A DNA stretch of 64,000 nucleotides, from contig JAHBXT010000002.1 in assembly GCA_019636385.1 (NCBI GenBank), forward strand, positions 868,001 through 932,000, read 5' to 3'. Shown here in pieces: positions 55,625 to 63,968 of the stretch. Made by a program: the position numbers and the translations under genes. Source of the DNA: Pirellulaceae bacterium (GTDB taxonomy: Bacteria > Planctomycetota > Planctomycetia > Pirellulales > Pirellulaceae). The first letter of the stretch is position 1, and each line of letters begins with the position of its first letter. The notes below the pieces were generated by a model. That model was not told the origin of the DNA. It worked only from the letters and a program-made list of their open reading frames with translations, and searched no databases.

Positions 55625-57745
55625 ATGTCAGCCCGAATGTATGCGCGCGTCCTTCTATGGATCGTAGTAGCGTCCTGGTCAGGTTATGCAGGCCCAGTGC
55701 CGACTGCCTCGGCGGGGCTGATCGATATTGACGTGGGAGGTGGAACCATCACCGGCTTGAGCGGTTCAGGTGCGGTCACGTTCGGCGGTGTAAGCGGTGG
55801 TGTGGCTACATTTATTATCAATGGTGATTTGAATATCGCTTCCAGTGACGTAGTCTCCGCGACCAACAACCCAAATAACTACGGCATCAGACTGCTAGTG
55901 GGTAACGACGTGAACGTCGGCGCTGGTGCCGTGTTCAATTTCTCGGCCGTAGGTACCACTCCTGGTGCCGGCGGTGGAGGGGGGGGCGGCAGCGTCGGAG
56001 GTGGTTCTGGCGGTTCAGGCGGAAACGGTGGTTCGGGTGGTGCCGCTAACGGTGGTAACGCTGGAAGCCCCCTGGCATCAACCGCTGGAGCAGCTTCAAG
56101 CGGCCCGGCAGCCGGTGGCGCCGGTGGCGCAGGTGGGATATCTTTCGGTGCCAACGGGGCCGGGGGCAGCCAGGGCCAAGCTAGCAATGCTGGGGCGGCT
56201 GGCCAAGCTGGCGGTGCAGGCGCCGCGGGATTGGGTGGTTCGGCTGGCGTCAATTCGGGAGGTGCCGGCGCCGGTGGAACGTCCGCAGGAGCGGGTGCTG
56301 TTGGTTCCCAGGGAGCCGGTGGAACTGCTGGTGGGACCGGCGGAGCTGGCGGTAATTCAGGTAATGGCAATACTGGCAAGAACGGAAATCCTGGAAATCC
56401 TGGCAACAGCGGCTCGGCCCCAGGCTCTGCTCCGGCTGCGTCTGGAAGTGGTAGTGGTGGTCTTAATACAGGAACAGGCGATACCCTCTCTGGCGGCAGC
56501 GGCGGCGGCAGCGGCGCGGGCGGTCGTGGTGGTTCCGGTGGTGGTGGCGGCGCTAGCGGCTCGGGCGGTGGCGGCGGCGGCGGAAGTCGCGCCGGCGGCG
56601 GAATCAGTGCTGGAGCTGGCGGTGGCGGTGGCGGACAAGGCGGGTTGGGGGGCACTGGCGGCACGGGTGGTACCGGTGGCACTAGCGGCGCCGGCGGCGC
56701 TGGCGGTGGTGCTCTTGGTATTCAGGCCTACGGCGTGATCAACATAGCTGGCTCGTTCAACGCAACAGGCGGCAATGGAGCGCCTGGCTCTTCAGGCTCC
56801 AGCGGCTCTGCAGGTTCTGCAGGCAGCGGTGGAGGAAACGGCGGCACATGGGGTGCCGGCGGTGCCAACTCGCCTGGTGGCATTGGCGGCACGGGCGGCA
56901 CCGGTGGAAATGGTGGCCCTGGCGGAGCCGGCGGCGCTGGCGGAGCCGGCGGCGGTGGCGCTGGCGGCACGGTGCTGATTTTGGGCACGATGGTCAACGG
57001 CAGTGCCACGATTGATGTGAGCGGCGGCACCGGCGGTAGTGCTGGAGGTGGTGGCCGATTTGTGTACGGTAGCAACGATGCTCCTTTCGGCGGCTCCGTC
57101 AGTGGAGCTTCGGATATCTTCAATACAGTTGGTTCTCGGGATGCTAATCCTTTTGTGGGAGGCTCCCCAATAACCCCCTTCATTCCTGCGGTTTCGGACG
57201 GCTCGACCACCAGCGCGGAAATCTACGGTCTGGCCGATGCCTCGGTGAGTATCGCGTCGGTTGTGGCGGCTCTAGGTGGTCCGCTACCAGCCTTCGATGT
57301 TAACGGCACTCCGCTGGCTAACGCCAGCCTGGCGCTGGTGCGTTTGGATGCCGGGGTGGGCAACTATAATCAAGATTTTGCTGGGTTTGATACGCTGGTG
57401 CTGTTGAATTTAACCAACGGAAACGTGCTGAACCCGTCGATGGGTATTGATGGTGGCTCTTCCGACTTGTTATTGCGCGGCTATACGCGGAACACGTTGG
57501 TGGGCGGATCAGGGGGAGCTATTACACTTGCCACCCTGGGGTCCAGCGATGTCTATCTGACACTGGTGCCGGACACGGCGGTGCTGCTAGCCAGTTTAGG
57601 TGGCGATGGGGCATCGACCAGTGCCGTCAGCTTGGGTAACGGTCAGGCGCTGTATTTGGCGGTTCCGGAACCCGGTGCTCTGATCCTGCTGGGCTTCGCT
57701 GCGATCGGCCCGATTCTGACCTCTCGCAGGCGTCTGCGTCGGTAA
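55625..57745 (+). CDS. Glycine-rich PEP-CTERM protein
   Basis: 706 residues from the ATG at 55625 (AGGA about 8 bases before; signal peptide with core VLLWIVVASWSGYAG). Another ATG at 55568 has a stronger AGAGGGGG SD but a longer leader. Residues ~120-470 are low-complexity Gly/Ala/Ser repeats (GGxGG, GGTGG, GAGG), likely an extended or fibrous region. A following C-terminal domain (VVAALGGPLPAFDVNGT ... LVPDTAVLLASLGG) and the tail AVPEPGALILLGFAAIG plus SRRRLRR define a PEP-CTERM protein for exosortase sorting. The Gly-rich DNA carries an 8-G run at 55979-55986. Probably an extracellular matrix or envelope protein. Confidence 0.85.
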   Translation: MSARMYARVLLWIVVASWSGYAGPVPTASAGLIDIDVGGGTITGLSGSGAVTFGGVSGGVATFIINGDLNIASSDVVSATNNPNNYGIRLLVGNDVNVGAGAVFNFSAVGTTPGAGGGGGGGSVGGGSGGSGGNGGSGGAANGGNAGSPLASTAGAASSGPAAGGAGGAGGISFGANGAGGSQGQASNAGAAGQAGGAGAAGLGGSAGVNSGGAGAGGTSAGAGAVGSQGAGGTAGGTGGAGGNSGNGNTGKNGNPGNPGNSGSAPGSAPAASGSGSGGLNTGTGDTLSGGSGGGSGAGGRGGSGGGGGASGSGGGGGGGSRAGGGISAGAGGGGGGQGGLGGTGGTGGTGGTSGAGGAGGGALGIQAYGVINIAGSFNATGGNGAPGSSGSSGSAGSAGSGGGNGGTWGAGGANSPGGIGGTGGTGGNGGPGGAGGAGGAGGGGAGGTVLILGTMVNGSATIDVSGGTGGSAGGGGRFVYGSNDAPFGGSVSGASDIFNTVGSRDANPFVGGSPITPFIPAVSDGSTTSAEIYGLADASVSIASVVAALGGPLPAFDVNGTPLANASLALVRLDAGVGNYNQDFAGFDTLVLLNLTNGNVLNPSMGIDGGSSDLLLRGYTRNTLVGGSGGAITLATLGSSDVYLTLVPDTAVLLASLGGDGASTSAVSLGNGQALYLAVPEPGALILLGFAAIGPILTSRRRLRR

Positions 57746-58636
57746 CGGCCTCTAGAGATACTTCCTGACACGCGACCGCAGCATCGCTCTAATTGAACGA
57801 CACTGCGGTTTTTCTGGCGCACCGACAGTGGCAGACGACGGCCTGTAGTGGCCGCCTGCTCAATGACTGCCACTCGCAGCGGCGAAGGCGAACATCCTCA
57901 CGCAGCGCTCGTTCAGAGTTCAGCGACATGTCACTGCGGACGGAAGCTGCAGTGAAAGCGAATCGGCCGCTACGGCAAATTGACAGTTCGACTTGAAATG
58001 GGCCGTCGTTTCTTGCCGTAAGCAGCGAACAATCCGCAGTGGCAATTATAAATCTGAATACGCTTCTGGCAGACCGAATTGCCAGGCTGGAACTGCCGCA
58101 GATTATAAATCGCGATGTACTGTTGTTGATTTACGACCGATCTGTCGAGAAATTGGTCACTCTCGCCACGCGTTTTGCCAACAGCCACCGACTGCGGGCG
58201 AGGCTGCTGTTGTTTTGAGATGTGCGAGGGTCTGTCTTGTAGTCGAAAAGTATAGACTCTCCAGAGTAAGCGGGGAGCATTCAGCATGTCGCGCTGGCTC
58301 GCTCGGTGGTTGATTAGGCTTTTCGCGACGATGAATTGGCGATCGACTCAACAAGAAGTTACAGCAATCGACACAAAGGTCTGACAGTCGTCGCAAAAAG
58401 TTTCAGCGCCAAGAACCCACCGGTGCAGATTAACTAGAATTGGTGCTCATAAGCCTCCAACCACGATCAAGACGAGTTCCTCAGTCAAGCACTCACGGAG
58501 ACTCTCGTTCCAGAATCCGCCAGCCTTTTACCGGAGCAGTCTTCGATGCACCCCCGAACAGTGGCTACATTTTATTGAGCTGTCTGCAAGAATGGTGTCC
58601 GTCTGATCCACTGCAGTCGAAAATCGTCAACCGCTT
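57746..58636. other. Long gap with one possible small reading frame and a repeat-like motif
   Basis: About 890 bases. It contains a 59-codon GTG-started frame (58039-58218, listed separately) and the sequence AAGCGGGGAGCATT at 58268-58281, one base off from the repeat core seen at 63820-63850. No other gene is supported. Confidence 0.4.
58039..58218 (+). CDS. Possible 59-residue protein or gene remnant
   Basis: From the GTG at 58039 to the TGA at 58216-58218 the frame encodes an amphipathic helical peptide (IINLNTLLADRIARLELPQ, then RDVLLLIYDRSVEKLVTLA). The composition is more protein-like than its surroundings, but no SD precedes the GTG and I recognise no family. It may be a fragment of a lost gene. 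Weak call. Confidence 0.25.
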   Translation: MAIINLNTLLADRIARLELPQIINRDVLLLIYDRSVEKLVTLATRFANSHRLRARLLLF

Positions 58637-60829
58637 ATGCCAAACAGAACTCTCGCACGCACTCAACGATTTTCTAATCGAGCTTTTGGGTTAGGCGTGT
58701 TTATTTGCATGTTGATTACTGTGATTGCTGGCGATAGCTGGAAGCACCACAATCGTATCGTCAAATGCGCCAACGCATCGTTGGGGCAGCCAGCGCTTGC
58801 ACTAGACCGTTCGTCACCCACGGGCTACGAACTTGGAATGCGTCGGTTAGTTCTTCCCTTGGAGGGAATCGACGGACTGCACTGGATCATGCACGCGCAA
58901 AACATGCTAAGAGATTCGAATTGGCGAGTCCGTTGGACCACTATCGACAACCATCCGCACGGTCGAGCAGTTCATTGGAGCCATGGATTTTTGTGGCTCC
59001 TGATCGGCTGCGGAACAGTTCATGCGTGGCTGGCAGATTGGCCGGTGGCTGCTTCGGTCGAGCAGGTAGCTCCGTACGTTAATGTCCTTCTGCTTGCTTT
59101 AATAGTCCTGATTTCGCCGTGGATTTTTCGAAGACAGCTTGGTGTACTGGGGGCTGCTGGTTTGGCTGGCGGCTTGATCGGTGTCCACTCTTTGTACGAA
59201 CAGTTCATGGTTGGAATGCCAGACCACCATGGGCTGGTGGCCATCGCCTGCATGTTCAGCGTCTTGCTGATAGGCGTTGGGGGTGCCGGCTGGATTACAG
59301 ATTCGGCGTTCGGACAGCTCGCAGTCGGCCAATTTCGTCCAGTGAAGCTTCAGTTGCCCAGCAAGCAGCGGATGCCTCCAAACGCTAGGTCTCGAGCGGC
59401 CCAGACCGCTTCACCCATCGAGAGACACGTATCGTTGGCAACCGCCCGTCGATACTTCGTCGCCAGCGGCTTGGCCGGTTCCGTTGGATTGTGGATCAGC
59501 GCCGCCACTACCGTGCCGGTTTTGGTCGGAATCGGCTTAGGTGCTTTGGCCAGTTGCCGTTTCGGTGCAAACTCCTCCGGTCAAGCTTCTATCCGCTACG
59601 TAGCTGGACTGTGGCGCTGGTGGGGAGTCGCCGGATGCGCGGGATCCCTAGTATTTTACTTACTGGAATACTTCCCTGGTCACATGGCCCTAAGACTGGA
59701 GGTCAACCATCCCCTTTATGGGCTGGCGTGGCTGGGCGGTGCCGAGCTGATAGCGCGAGTCAATCAATGGGTATTGGACGGCATTCGTCCCTGGCAAGGT
59801 AGCTTCGGTCCGGTCGGTCTGGCTGCAGCATCCTTAGCAATTGTGGCACCGCCCATGCTCATTGGGGGCTTTGCGGAACGAAGCTTCTGGATTGCCGATC
59901 CTTTCTTATGGAATCTACACCGTGACTATATTAACGAATTCAACAGCGTCCTGCGATTTCTTGAGGGTAAGCGGCTGCTGACAGCGATTATCCAGTACGG
60001 TTCTTTCCTGTTCATTGCTCCTCCGTTGATTCGACTGCTGCTGACTAAACACCTAGGCAACACCTGGAAAGGCCCGCTGATGCTGGTCGCGCTGCCCGGC
60101 GGACTGATAACCCTCATGGGCCTGCTTCAATTTCGCTGGTTGCTAATTGCCAATTCATTGTGGGTTGCAGCCATTCCGCTGGCGCTGGTTGCGTCTTATC
60201 TGCTGGTCCGAACCCAACGCATCGCTGTATACGAAGGGGCCGCCGGCATGGCCTTTACCGCGATTCTCTTGGTGGCAAACCCGGCGTTGCTTGTGCAAGG
60301 ATTCCTGCGCAGCGTAACGATCAAGACAACCGAAATCGGACGCGAGGAGTACTTTGGCATCTACCTACGTGATTACGCCTACAACCTGCGTCGGTCAGAG
60401 CCTCAGACAGAGCCAACCGTTGTCAGCGGCCCGACAAGCACCACGTACTTGATGTACTATGGTGGAATGAAAGGCTTGGGAACGCTGTATTGGGAGAATT
60501 TACCAGGCCTTAAAGCCACAGCGGAAATCTATGCCACTCAATCCGACTTGGAAGCGTTTCGGCTATTTAGGCAGCACGCGGTAACCTACCTAGCCCTATT
60601 TCAAGCCGACGCATTTGCGCTCGAGTACACTCGTCTACATCGAGCCCTTCCGCGTGACGCTCAAGCCTATGACGGCTTGGTGCCCCGCTTACTCAGTGGC
60701 GCTCGACCACCCGGTTGGCTCAAGCCCACGCGACACCAGCCGGTGCCTGGAAGCGCTGGTAATAATCAGGTATTTGAAATTGACTACGACCTGGCTGCTT
60801 CCCTGCAACCTCCTTCCCAAAAGCAATAA
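58637..60829 (+). CDS. STT3/GT-C-like multi-pass membrane protein, putative oligosaccharyltransferase
   Basis: 730 residues with about 11-13 membrane helices. The first outer loop has GIDGLHWIMHAQNMLRDSNW, then TTIDNHPHGRAVHWSH (Asp79, Asp104), which matches the first loop of STT3/AglB proteins ('D.....R......D...YP.G...HW.'). A second catalytic-type motif, MVGMPDHHG (Asp196, His197, His198), matches the 'D-H-H' loop of archaeal and bacterial relatives. The usual C-terminal WWDYG motif is absent; instead GTLYWENLPGLK occurs at the equivalent place in the outer domain. Such enzymes move a lipid-linked sugar to protein. The gene sits between PEP-CTERM genes, so their products are candidate targets. 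Start codon not firmly supported by an SD. Confidence 0.6.
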   Translation: MPNRTLARTQRFSNRAFGLGVFICMLITVIAGDSWKHHNRIVKCANASLGQPALALDRSSPTGYELGMRRLVLPLEGIDGLHWIMHAQNMLRDSNWRVRWTTIDNHPHGRAVHWSHGFLWLLIGCGTVHAWLADWPVAASVEQVAPYVNVLLLALIVLISPWIFRRQLGVLGAAGLAGGLIGVHSLYEQFMVGMPDHHGLVAIACMFSVLLIGVGGAGWITDSAFGQLAVGQFRPVKLQLPSKQRMPPNARSRAAQTASPIERHVSLATARRYFVASGLAGSVGLWISAATTVPVLVGIGLGALASCRFGANSSGQASIRYVAGLWRWWGVAGCAGSLVFYLLEYFPGHMALRLEVNHPLYGLAWLGGAELIARVNQWVLDGIRPWQGSFGPVGLAAASLAIVAPPMLIGGFAERSFWIADPFLWNLHRDYINEFNSVLRFLEGKRLLTAIIQYGSFLFIAPPLIRLLLTKHLGNTWKGPLMLVALPGGLITLMGLLQFRWLLIANSLWVAAIPLALVASYLLVRTQRIAVYEGAAGMAFTAILLVANPALLVQGFLRSVTIKTTEIGREEYFGIYLRDYAYNLRRSEPQTEPTVVSGPTSTTYLMYYGGMKGLGTLYWENLPGLKATAEIYATQSDLEAFRLFRQHAVTYLALFQADAFALEYTRLHRALPRDAQAYDGLVPRLLSGARPPGWLKPTRHQPVPGSAGNNQVFEIDYDLAASLQPPSQKQ

Positions 60830-61201
60830 TGCACCCGAGCGATAATGCAAATCGAGTGTGCAGCGGACCAATGGCAGACTCCGAGACGTTTATGGCCAAG
60901 CTCATTGGATAACCTTGGACTGGTCAGCTGGATCGAATGGTTTTCGTGGAGAGCCCGCTAGACCACCCCAGAGCCGGGCATTGCGGAGGCTAAAAACACC
61001 TACTTAATAAAAATCTCTCGAAATTTCCCACTTGATCCCGGCAAAATGATTGACAAGTCGTTGCAATCCGCTTAAAACTGAACCTTGTCTAAATCTACGC
61101 AGACCTCAAACCCGTCGTAGATTTGGGCCAAAGTACCGACTTTTGGGGTCACCAAATGGTTTGTTGGCCGGTCGATAAAACCCAGGAAGAGAATTAGCAT
61201 C
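60830..61201. other. Upstream regulatory region of a PEP-CTERM gene
   Basis: 372 bases with a sigma70-like promoter candidate at 61050-61077 and an inverted repeat AAATCTACG (61091-61099) / CGTAGATTT (61116-61124) just downstream of it, in the position of a leader hairpin or operator. No gene seen. Confidence 0.45.
61050..61077 (+). promoter_or_regulatory. Sigma70-like promoter candidate
   Basis: TTGACA at 61050-61055, 16 bases, then TTAAAA at 61072-61077. The leader to the ATG at 61202 would be about 115 bases and carries a 9-bp inverted repeat. Prediction by eye only. Confidence 0.4.
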
Positions 61202-62098
61202 ATGAAACGATTTACTCAGATTGCCATGGCGTTGGCAATCACCGTCGCTGCAAACCAAGCAGCTCGGGCGAACTTGGTCATCAATGTCACCAGTTCAGTT
61301 AACAGCAGTACTGGAAACACTCACACAGGAACAGCTACCGACAAGCGCGAGTTCAACAGTACCCTCACAGCCATCCAAAGCTCCGATTCGACGGCTTTGG
61401 CGGTGAATAACACGGCGCTTATCAGCACTAGGTTAGCTGCTCTGACGCTGTCTGATAAAGATTCGAACACGAATACACTTGTTTCCTCAAACACCCAGAA
61501 CGCTACCGTTAGCTATTCAGTCACATTTTCGATCACCGCTCCTTCGTATGTCCAGTACGAAGTCGATCTTGGTGCTATCAGACGAGGCGAGTTGACTGTT
61601 CTGAACGAGTCTACCGGCCACGGAGGCAATGCAGTGTTAACGTTGGGTGCTATAACCACCAGCAAGTCTGGTAGTGGTTCGGGGATCGGAACAGGGCTAA
61701 ACTCTGCCACTGCATCTTTTACCTCTCCAAACGGCAATAATTCCAGCCAGTGGTTCCATAATCCTGTGAGCCAGAGTGGTTCTGAGATAATTACGGGGCT
61801 CAGTGGCAATAGTACTATTACCATTGGCTTCACATGGGCGCAGAATGCGGTCAGTTCTAATTCTGGAGGCCTCTTCAATAACGGCCAAGGCGACGATGGT
61901 GCCATCCGATTGGGCGGGTTCCATTCCACCAACGCTTTGTCTGGTATCTACCCAGGAGCCAATAGTCGAAATCAAGCAGATGACGGACACTTTTTTACGG
62001 CGACCGCACGAATTACTCAAATTCCTGAGCCATCCAGTGCCTTGTTGGTATTGAGCAGCCTGGTAGGCCTAACTGGCTTTCGCCGACGCGCCTGCTAA
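61202..62098 (+). CDS. PEP-CTERM protein A (tandem paralog)
   Basis: 298 residues, start ATG after AGGAAGAG. Signal peptide MKRFTQIAMALAITVAANQ then ARA. The body is Ser/Thr/Asn-rich and beta-type (VSYSVTFSITAPSYVQYEVDLG), with GDDGAIRLGG near the end and the sorting tail IPEPSSALLVLSSLVGLTG, RRRAC. It is similar over its length to the PEP-CTERM gene downstream at 62742 (shared order: NLVI/NLAI start, VTISF, DDG-RxxG, GHF-TATxxIT-IPEPSSA). Likely an envelope or exopolysaccharide-associated protein; followed by a strong hairpin terminator. Confidence 0.8.
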   Translation: MKRFTQIAMALAITVAANQAARANLVINVTSSVNSSTGNTHTGTATDKREFNSTLTAIQSSDSTALAVNNTALISTRLAALTLSDKDSNTNTLVSSNTQNATVSYSVTFSITAPSYVQYEVDLGAIRRGELTVLNESTGHGGNAVLTLGAITTSKSGSGSGIGTGLNSATASFTSPNGNNSSQWFHNPVSQSGSEIITGLSGNSTITIGFTWAQNAVSSNSGGLFNNGQGDDGAIRLGGFHSTNALSGIYPGANSRNQADDGHFFTATARITQIPEPSSALLVLSSLVGLTGFRRRAC

Positions 62099-62180
62099 GT
62101 TCAAGAAATTGTTGGTTTCGCTCGGCTGCTAGAAGACCCCCGCTAAGTTCTGGAGCCAACCAATCAAATTCAAAGTTCTC

Positions 62181-62222
62181 AACGCCCAAGTGTTGCCACC
62201 AACACTTGGGCGTTTTTTCTTA
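62181..62222 (+). terminator. Strong intrinsic terminator
   Basis: AACGCCCAAGTGTTG (62181-62195) pairs perfectly with CAACACTTGGGCGTT (62200-62214) over a 4-base loop, followed by a T-rich tract. It ends transcription of the PEP-CTERM gene at 61202. A related stem follows the next paralog. Confidence 0.85.
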
Positions 62223-62271
62223 GGATAGCTTTCCAGACTGCCGTGTTCCCAAGCCGAATAGGCTTACCTGA

Positions 62272-62522
62272 CTATCTCGCTAGGCGATGCACGTCGTTCG
62301 GTCGCTGATGATTTTCGGCCGCCAATCCTCCGCCGAAGACAATTAGATCTGTACATCGATGCCGGGCCACCATATTGCTCGAATTCACATTGTGAGAATT
62401 GGCGGTCAGTTCGCTCTTCATATCCCGATAGGCCAGCACTCGGTCGATAGTCGCCGAGTAGCGAGTCAGTGATTGGGACAATGTCTCCTGCCCCCGGAGC
62501 TTCTTGACTACTTTTACCCAGG
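62272..62522 (-). pseudogene. Fragment of a gene related to the 287-residue protein at 53632-54495
   Basis: In one minus-strand frame the text SWVKVVKKLRGQETLSQSLTR, followed by YSATIDRVLAYRDMKSELT, HNVNSSNMVARHRCTDLI and VFGGGLAAENHQRPNDV ends at a stop at 62272. The intact protein at 53632-54495 has QSWRAIAPVIEEVLVSEPLTR, then GRVLAERDVASDL, SHNVMTSHVEARHRCLHLI and VFGEGLAVEHHRRLNDV. The shared order and HNV/ARHRC/LIVFG/L(A)xEHxR words leave little doubt of common origin. Only the middle third is present, so this is a truncated duplicate. Confidence 0.7.
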
Positions 62523-62586
62523 AACGTTGCAGGAACGCTTTGAAAACAGAAAAAGACAGATTTCTCCACTTTTAGGCTTCAAGTCA

Positions 62587-62615
62587 TTGACAGTCTTGAC
62601 ACTCGTGCCTAATTT
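62587..62615 (+). promoter_or_regulatory. Sigma70-like promoter candidate
   Basis: TTGACA at 62587-62592, 17 bases, then TAATTT at 62610-62615; a second TTGACA overlaps at 62596-62601. The leader to the ATG at 62742 would be about 120 bases, close to that of the paralog upstream. By eye only. Confidence 0.35.
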
Positions 62616-62741
62616 GAATTCAGTAAAGCTGTTGTAATCGGTCAACTCTACCGAGGTACTACAGCAGGCAAGTGGCGTTGGGCCTGACAAAATACATAGT
62701 GTATTAAGTCTATCGCGACGCTTTAACTAGGGGAGATTTTC

Positions 62742-63611
62742 ATGAGTGTCTTCGTCCGTGACTGTACGCGGTTACTGGCAGTGGCAGCGATTGGCCTGCT
62801 TAGCTGCACTTCCGCACAGGCAAACTTGGCAATTACTCCGTCCGGCACGAACAATTCAACTACCACGTTGACGGGCGGTACTACTGCCGATCGCGCTGCG
62901 GCTCACAGTTTAAGCATTGGCCCCGCATCCGGGCCGATTGCGCCGACGCTGGGTGCTCAAGTTGTCGCTACCACGCGATACACGTCTAATGCGGCTGCTG
63001 ACCGAGGGAGTTCAACGAGTGGTGGTAGTGCTGTGGCTCAAGTCAACACCAGTTACGTCGTTTCTTTCGCGATACCCAATCCCGGTGCCGGTCGCGTATA
63101 TGACGTTAAGCTGGACACTGTTATTCGAGGTGGCTTAACGGCTCGAGAGGATTCCACCCTAAATCAGGGAGGTTCTGGCCTGTCGCGACTAACTAGCATC
63201 ACATCTAGTATCGCAAACCTATCGGTTGTGTACGGTGGTGGGCAGTTGCAGCAGGGTGGAACCAGTAACACTACTGGCGTTGAGATTTCTGTGAACGACG
63301 CTCGTACACACACGATTACTGGACTTTCCGGCGCTAACACAGTCACCGTCAGTTTCTCGTGGGCGACTCGTGCTGAGAGTCCTCAGAACCTGGTTGGGGG
63401 TGACGAACATGCCGCCCGATTTGGCATCAACGATGTTTTGGGTGGAATGAATCCCGACAACTACCCCGGGGCACCCGCCAGAAACATTAATCTAGATGGC
63501 CACTTCGTTACAGCCACGGTTACAATCACCGCCATTCCGGAACCATCCAGTGCGGTTCTTGCCGTCTCTGGGTTAGTCGGCCTGTGCGGTATCCGCCGTC
63601 GTCGACGTTAG
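62742..63611 (+). CDS. PEP-CTERM protein B (tandem paralog)
   Basis: 289 residues, ATG after AGGGGAG with about 7 bases spacing. Signal peptide with core LLAVAAIGLLSCTSAQA. The body is Ser/Thr/Gly-rich with predicted strands (TSYVVSFAIPNPGAGRVYDV), a DEHAARFGIND segment and the tail IPEPSSAVLAVSGLVGL, RRRRR. It is a paralog of the gene at 61202; the two are separated by 640 bases that hold a terminator, a pseudogene fragment and a promoter, so each is its own unit. Role in the envelope inferred from the sorting signal. Confidence 0.8.
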   Translation: MSVFVRDCTRLLAVAAIGLLSCTSAQANLAITPSGTNNSTTTLTGGTTADRAAAHSLSIGPASGPIAPTLGAQVVATTRYTSNAAADRGSSTSGGSAVAQVNTSYVVSFAIPNPGAGRVYDVKLDTVIRGGLTAREDSTLNQGGSGLSRLTSITSSIANLSVVYGGGQLQQGGTSNTTGVEISVNDARTHTITGLSGANTVTVSFSWATRAESPQNLVGGDEHAARFGINDVLGGMNPDNYPGAPARNINLDGHFVTATVTITAIPEPSSAVLAVSGLVGLCGIRRRRR

Positions 63612-63670
63612 TTCGAAAGTTAGCTGACGGCCCAATGTCGCCAGACGGAATTAGAAAAATTAAAACCACG

Positions 63671-63713
63671 ATCGCCCAAGTGTTGCTCCTAGAACTTGGG
63701 CGATTTGCTTTTT
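63671..63713 (+). terminator. Intrinsic terminator
   Basis: ATCGCCCAAGT (63671-63681) pairs with the complementary ACTTGGGCGAT ending at 63704 across a 12-base loop, then a short T tract. The stem shares CGCCCAAGTGTTG with the terminator at 62181, showing that the whole gene-plus-terminator unit was duplicated. Confidence 0.75.
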
Positions 63714-63731
63714 AGCTTGAAGCGGAATGTT

Positions 63732-63968
63732 CTCCCGGGCAAGCCGTGAGCATTCCGCGCTGCGGGCTTGGGTTTACGGTGGGTGTTCGGGTCCCGGCCG
63801 GTGTAGCTGGAAACGTAAGACATCTCCCGGACAAGCCGGGGAGCATTGCCAAATCACGACCCCGGTCAGCAGAAAAGCCCGCCCGGCTTGTCCGGCGGAT
63901 TATTCGGTTTCCTGCTAAATGGCGACAGTCCAGCATAGGAAATCCCGCCCCGGCTTGCCCGGCGGATG
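63732..63968. repeat. Cluster of four REP-like short repeats
   Basis: Two copies in one orientation (63732-63754 CTCCCGGGCAAGCCGTGAGC-like and 63823-63847, core CCGGACAAGCCGGG at 63827-63840) and two inverted (core CCCGGCTTGTCCGG at 63882-63895 and CCCGGCTTGCCCGG at 63949-63962). The cores form perfect or near-perfect 14-bp inverted pairs, so the DNA or RNA can fold into long hairpins. A single-base-deleted match to the flank occurs at 58268-58281. This looks like an interspersed palindromic repeat family at the end of the PEP-CTERM block. Confidence 0.65.

Noticed and set aside
55879..56682. Long proline-rich open frame on the minus strand
   Set aside because: It is the mirror of the Gly-rich repeats of the PEP-CTERM gene; GGN codons read as NCC on the other strand. 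No start signal or family.
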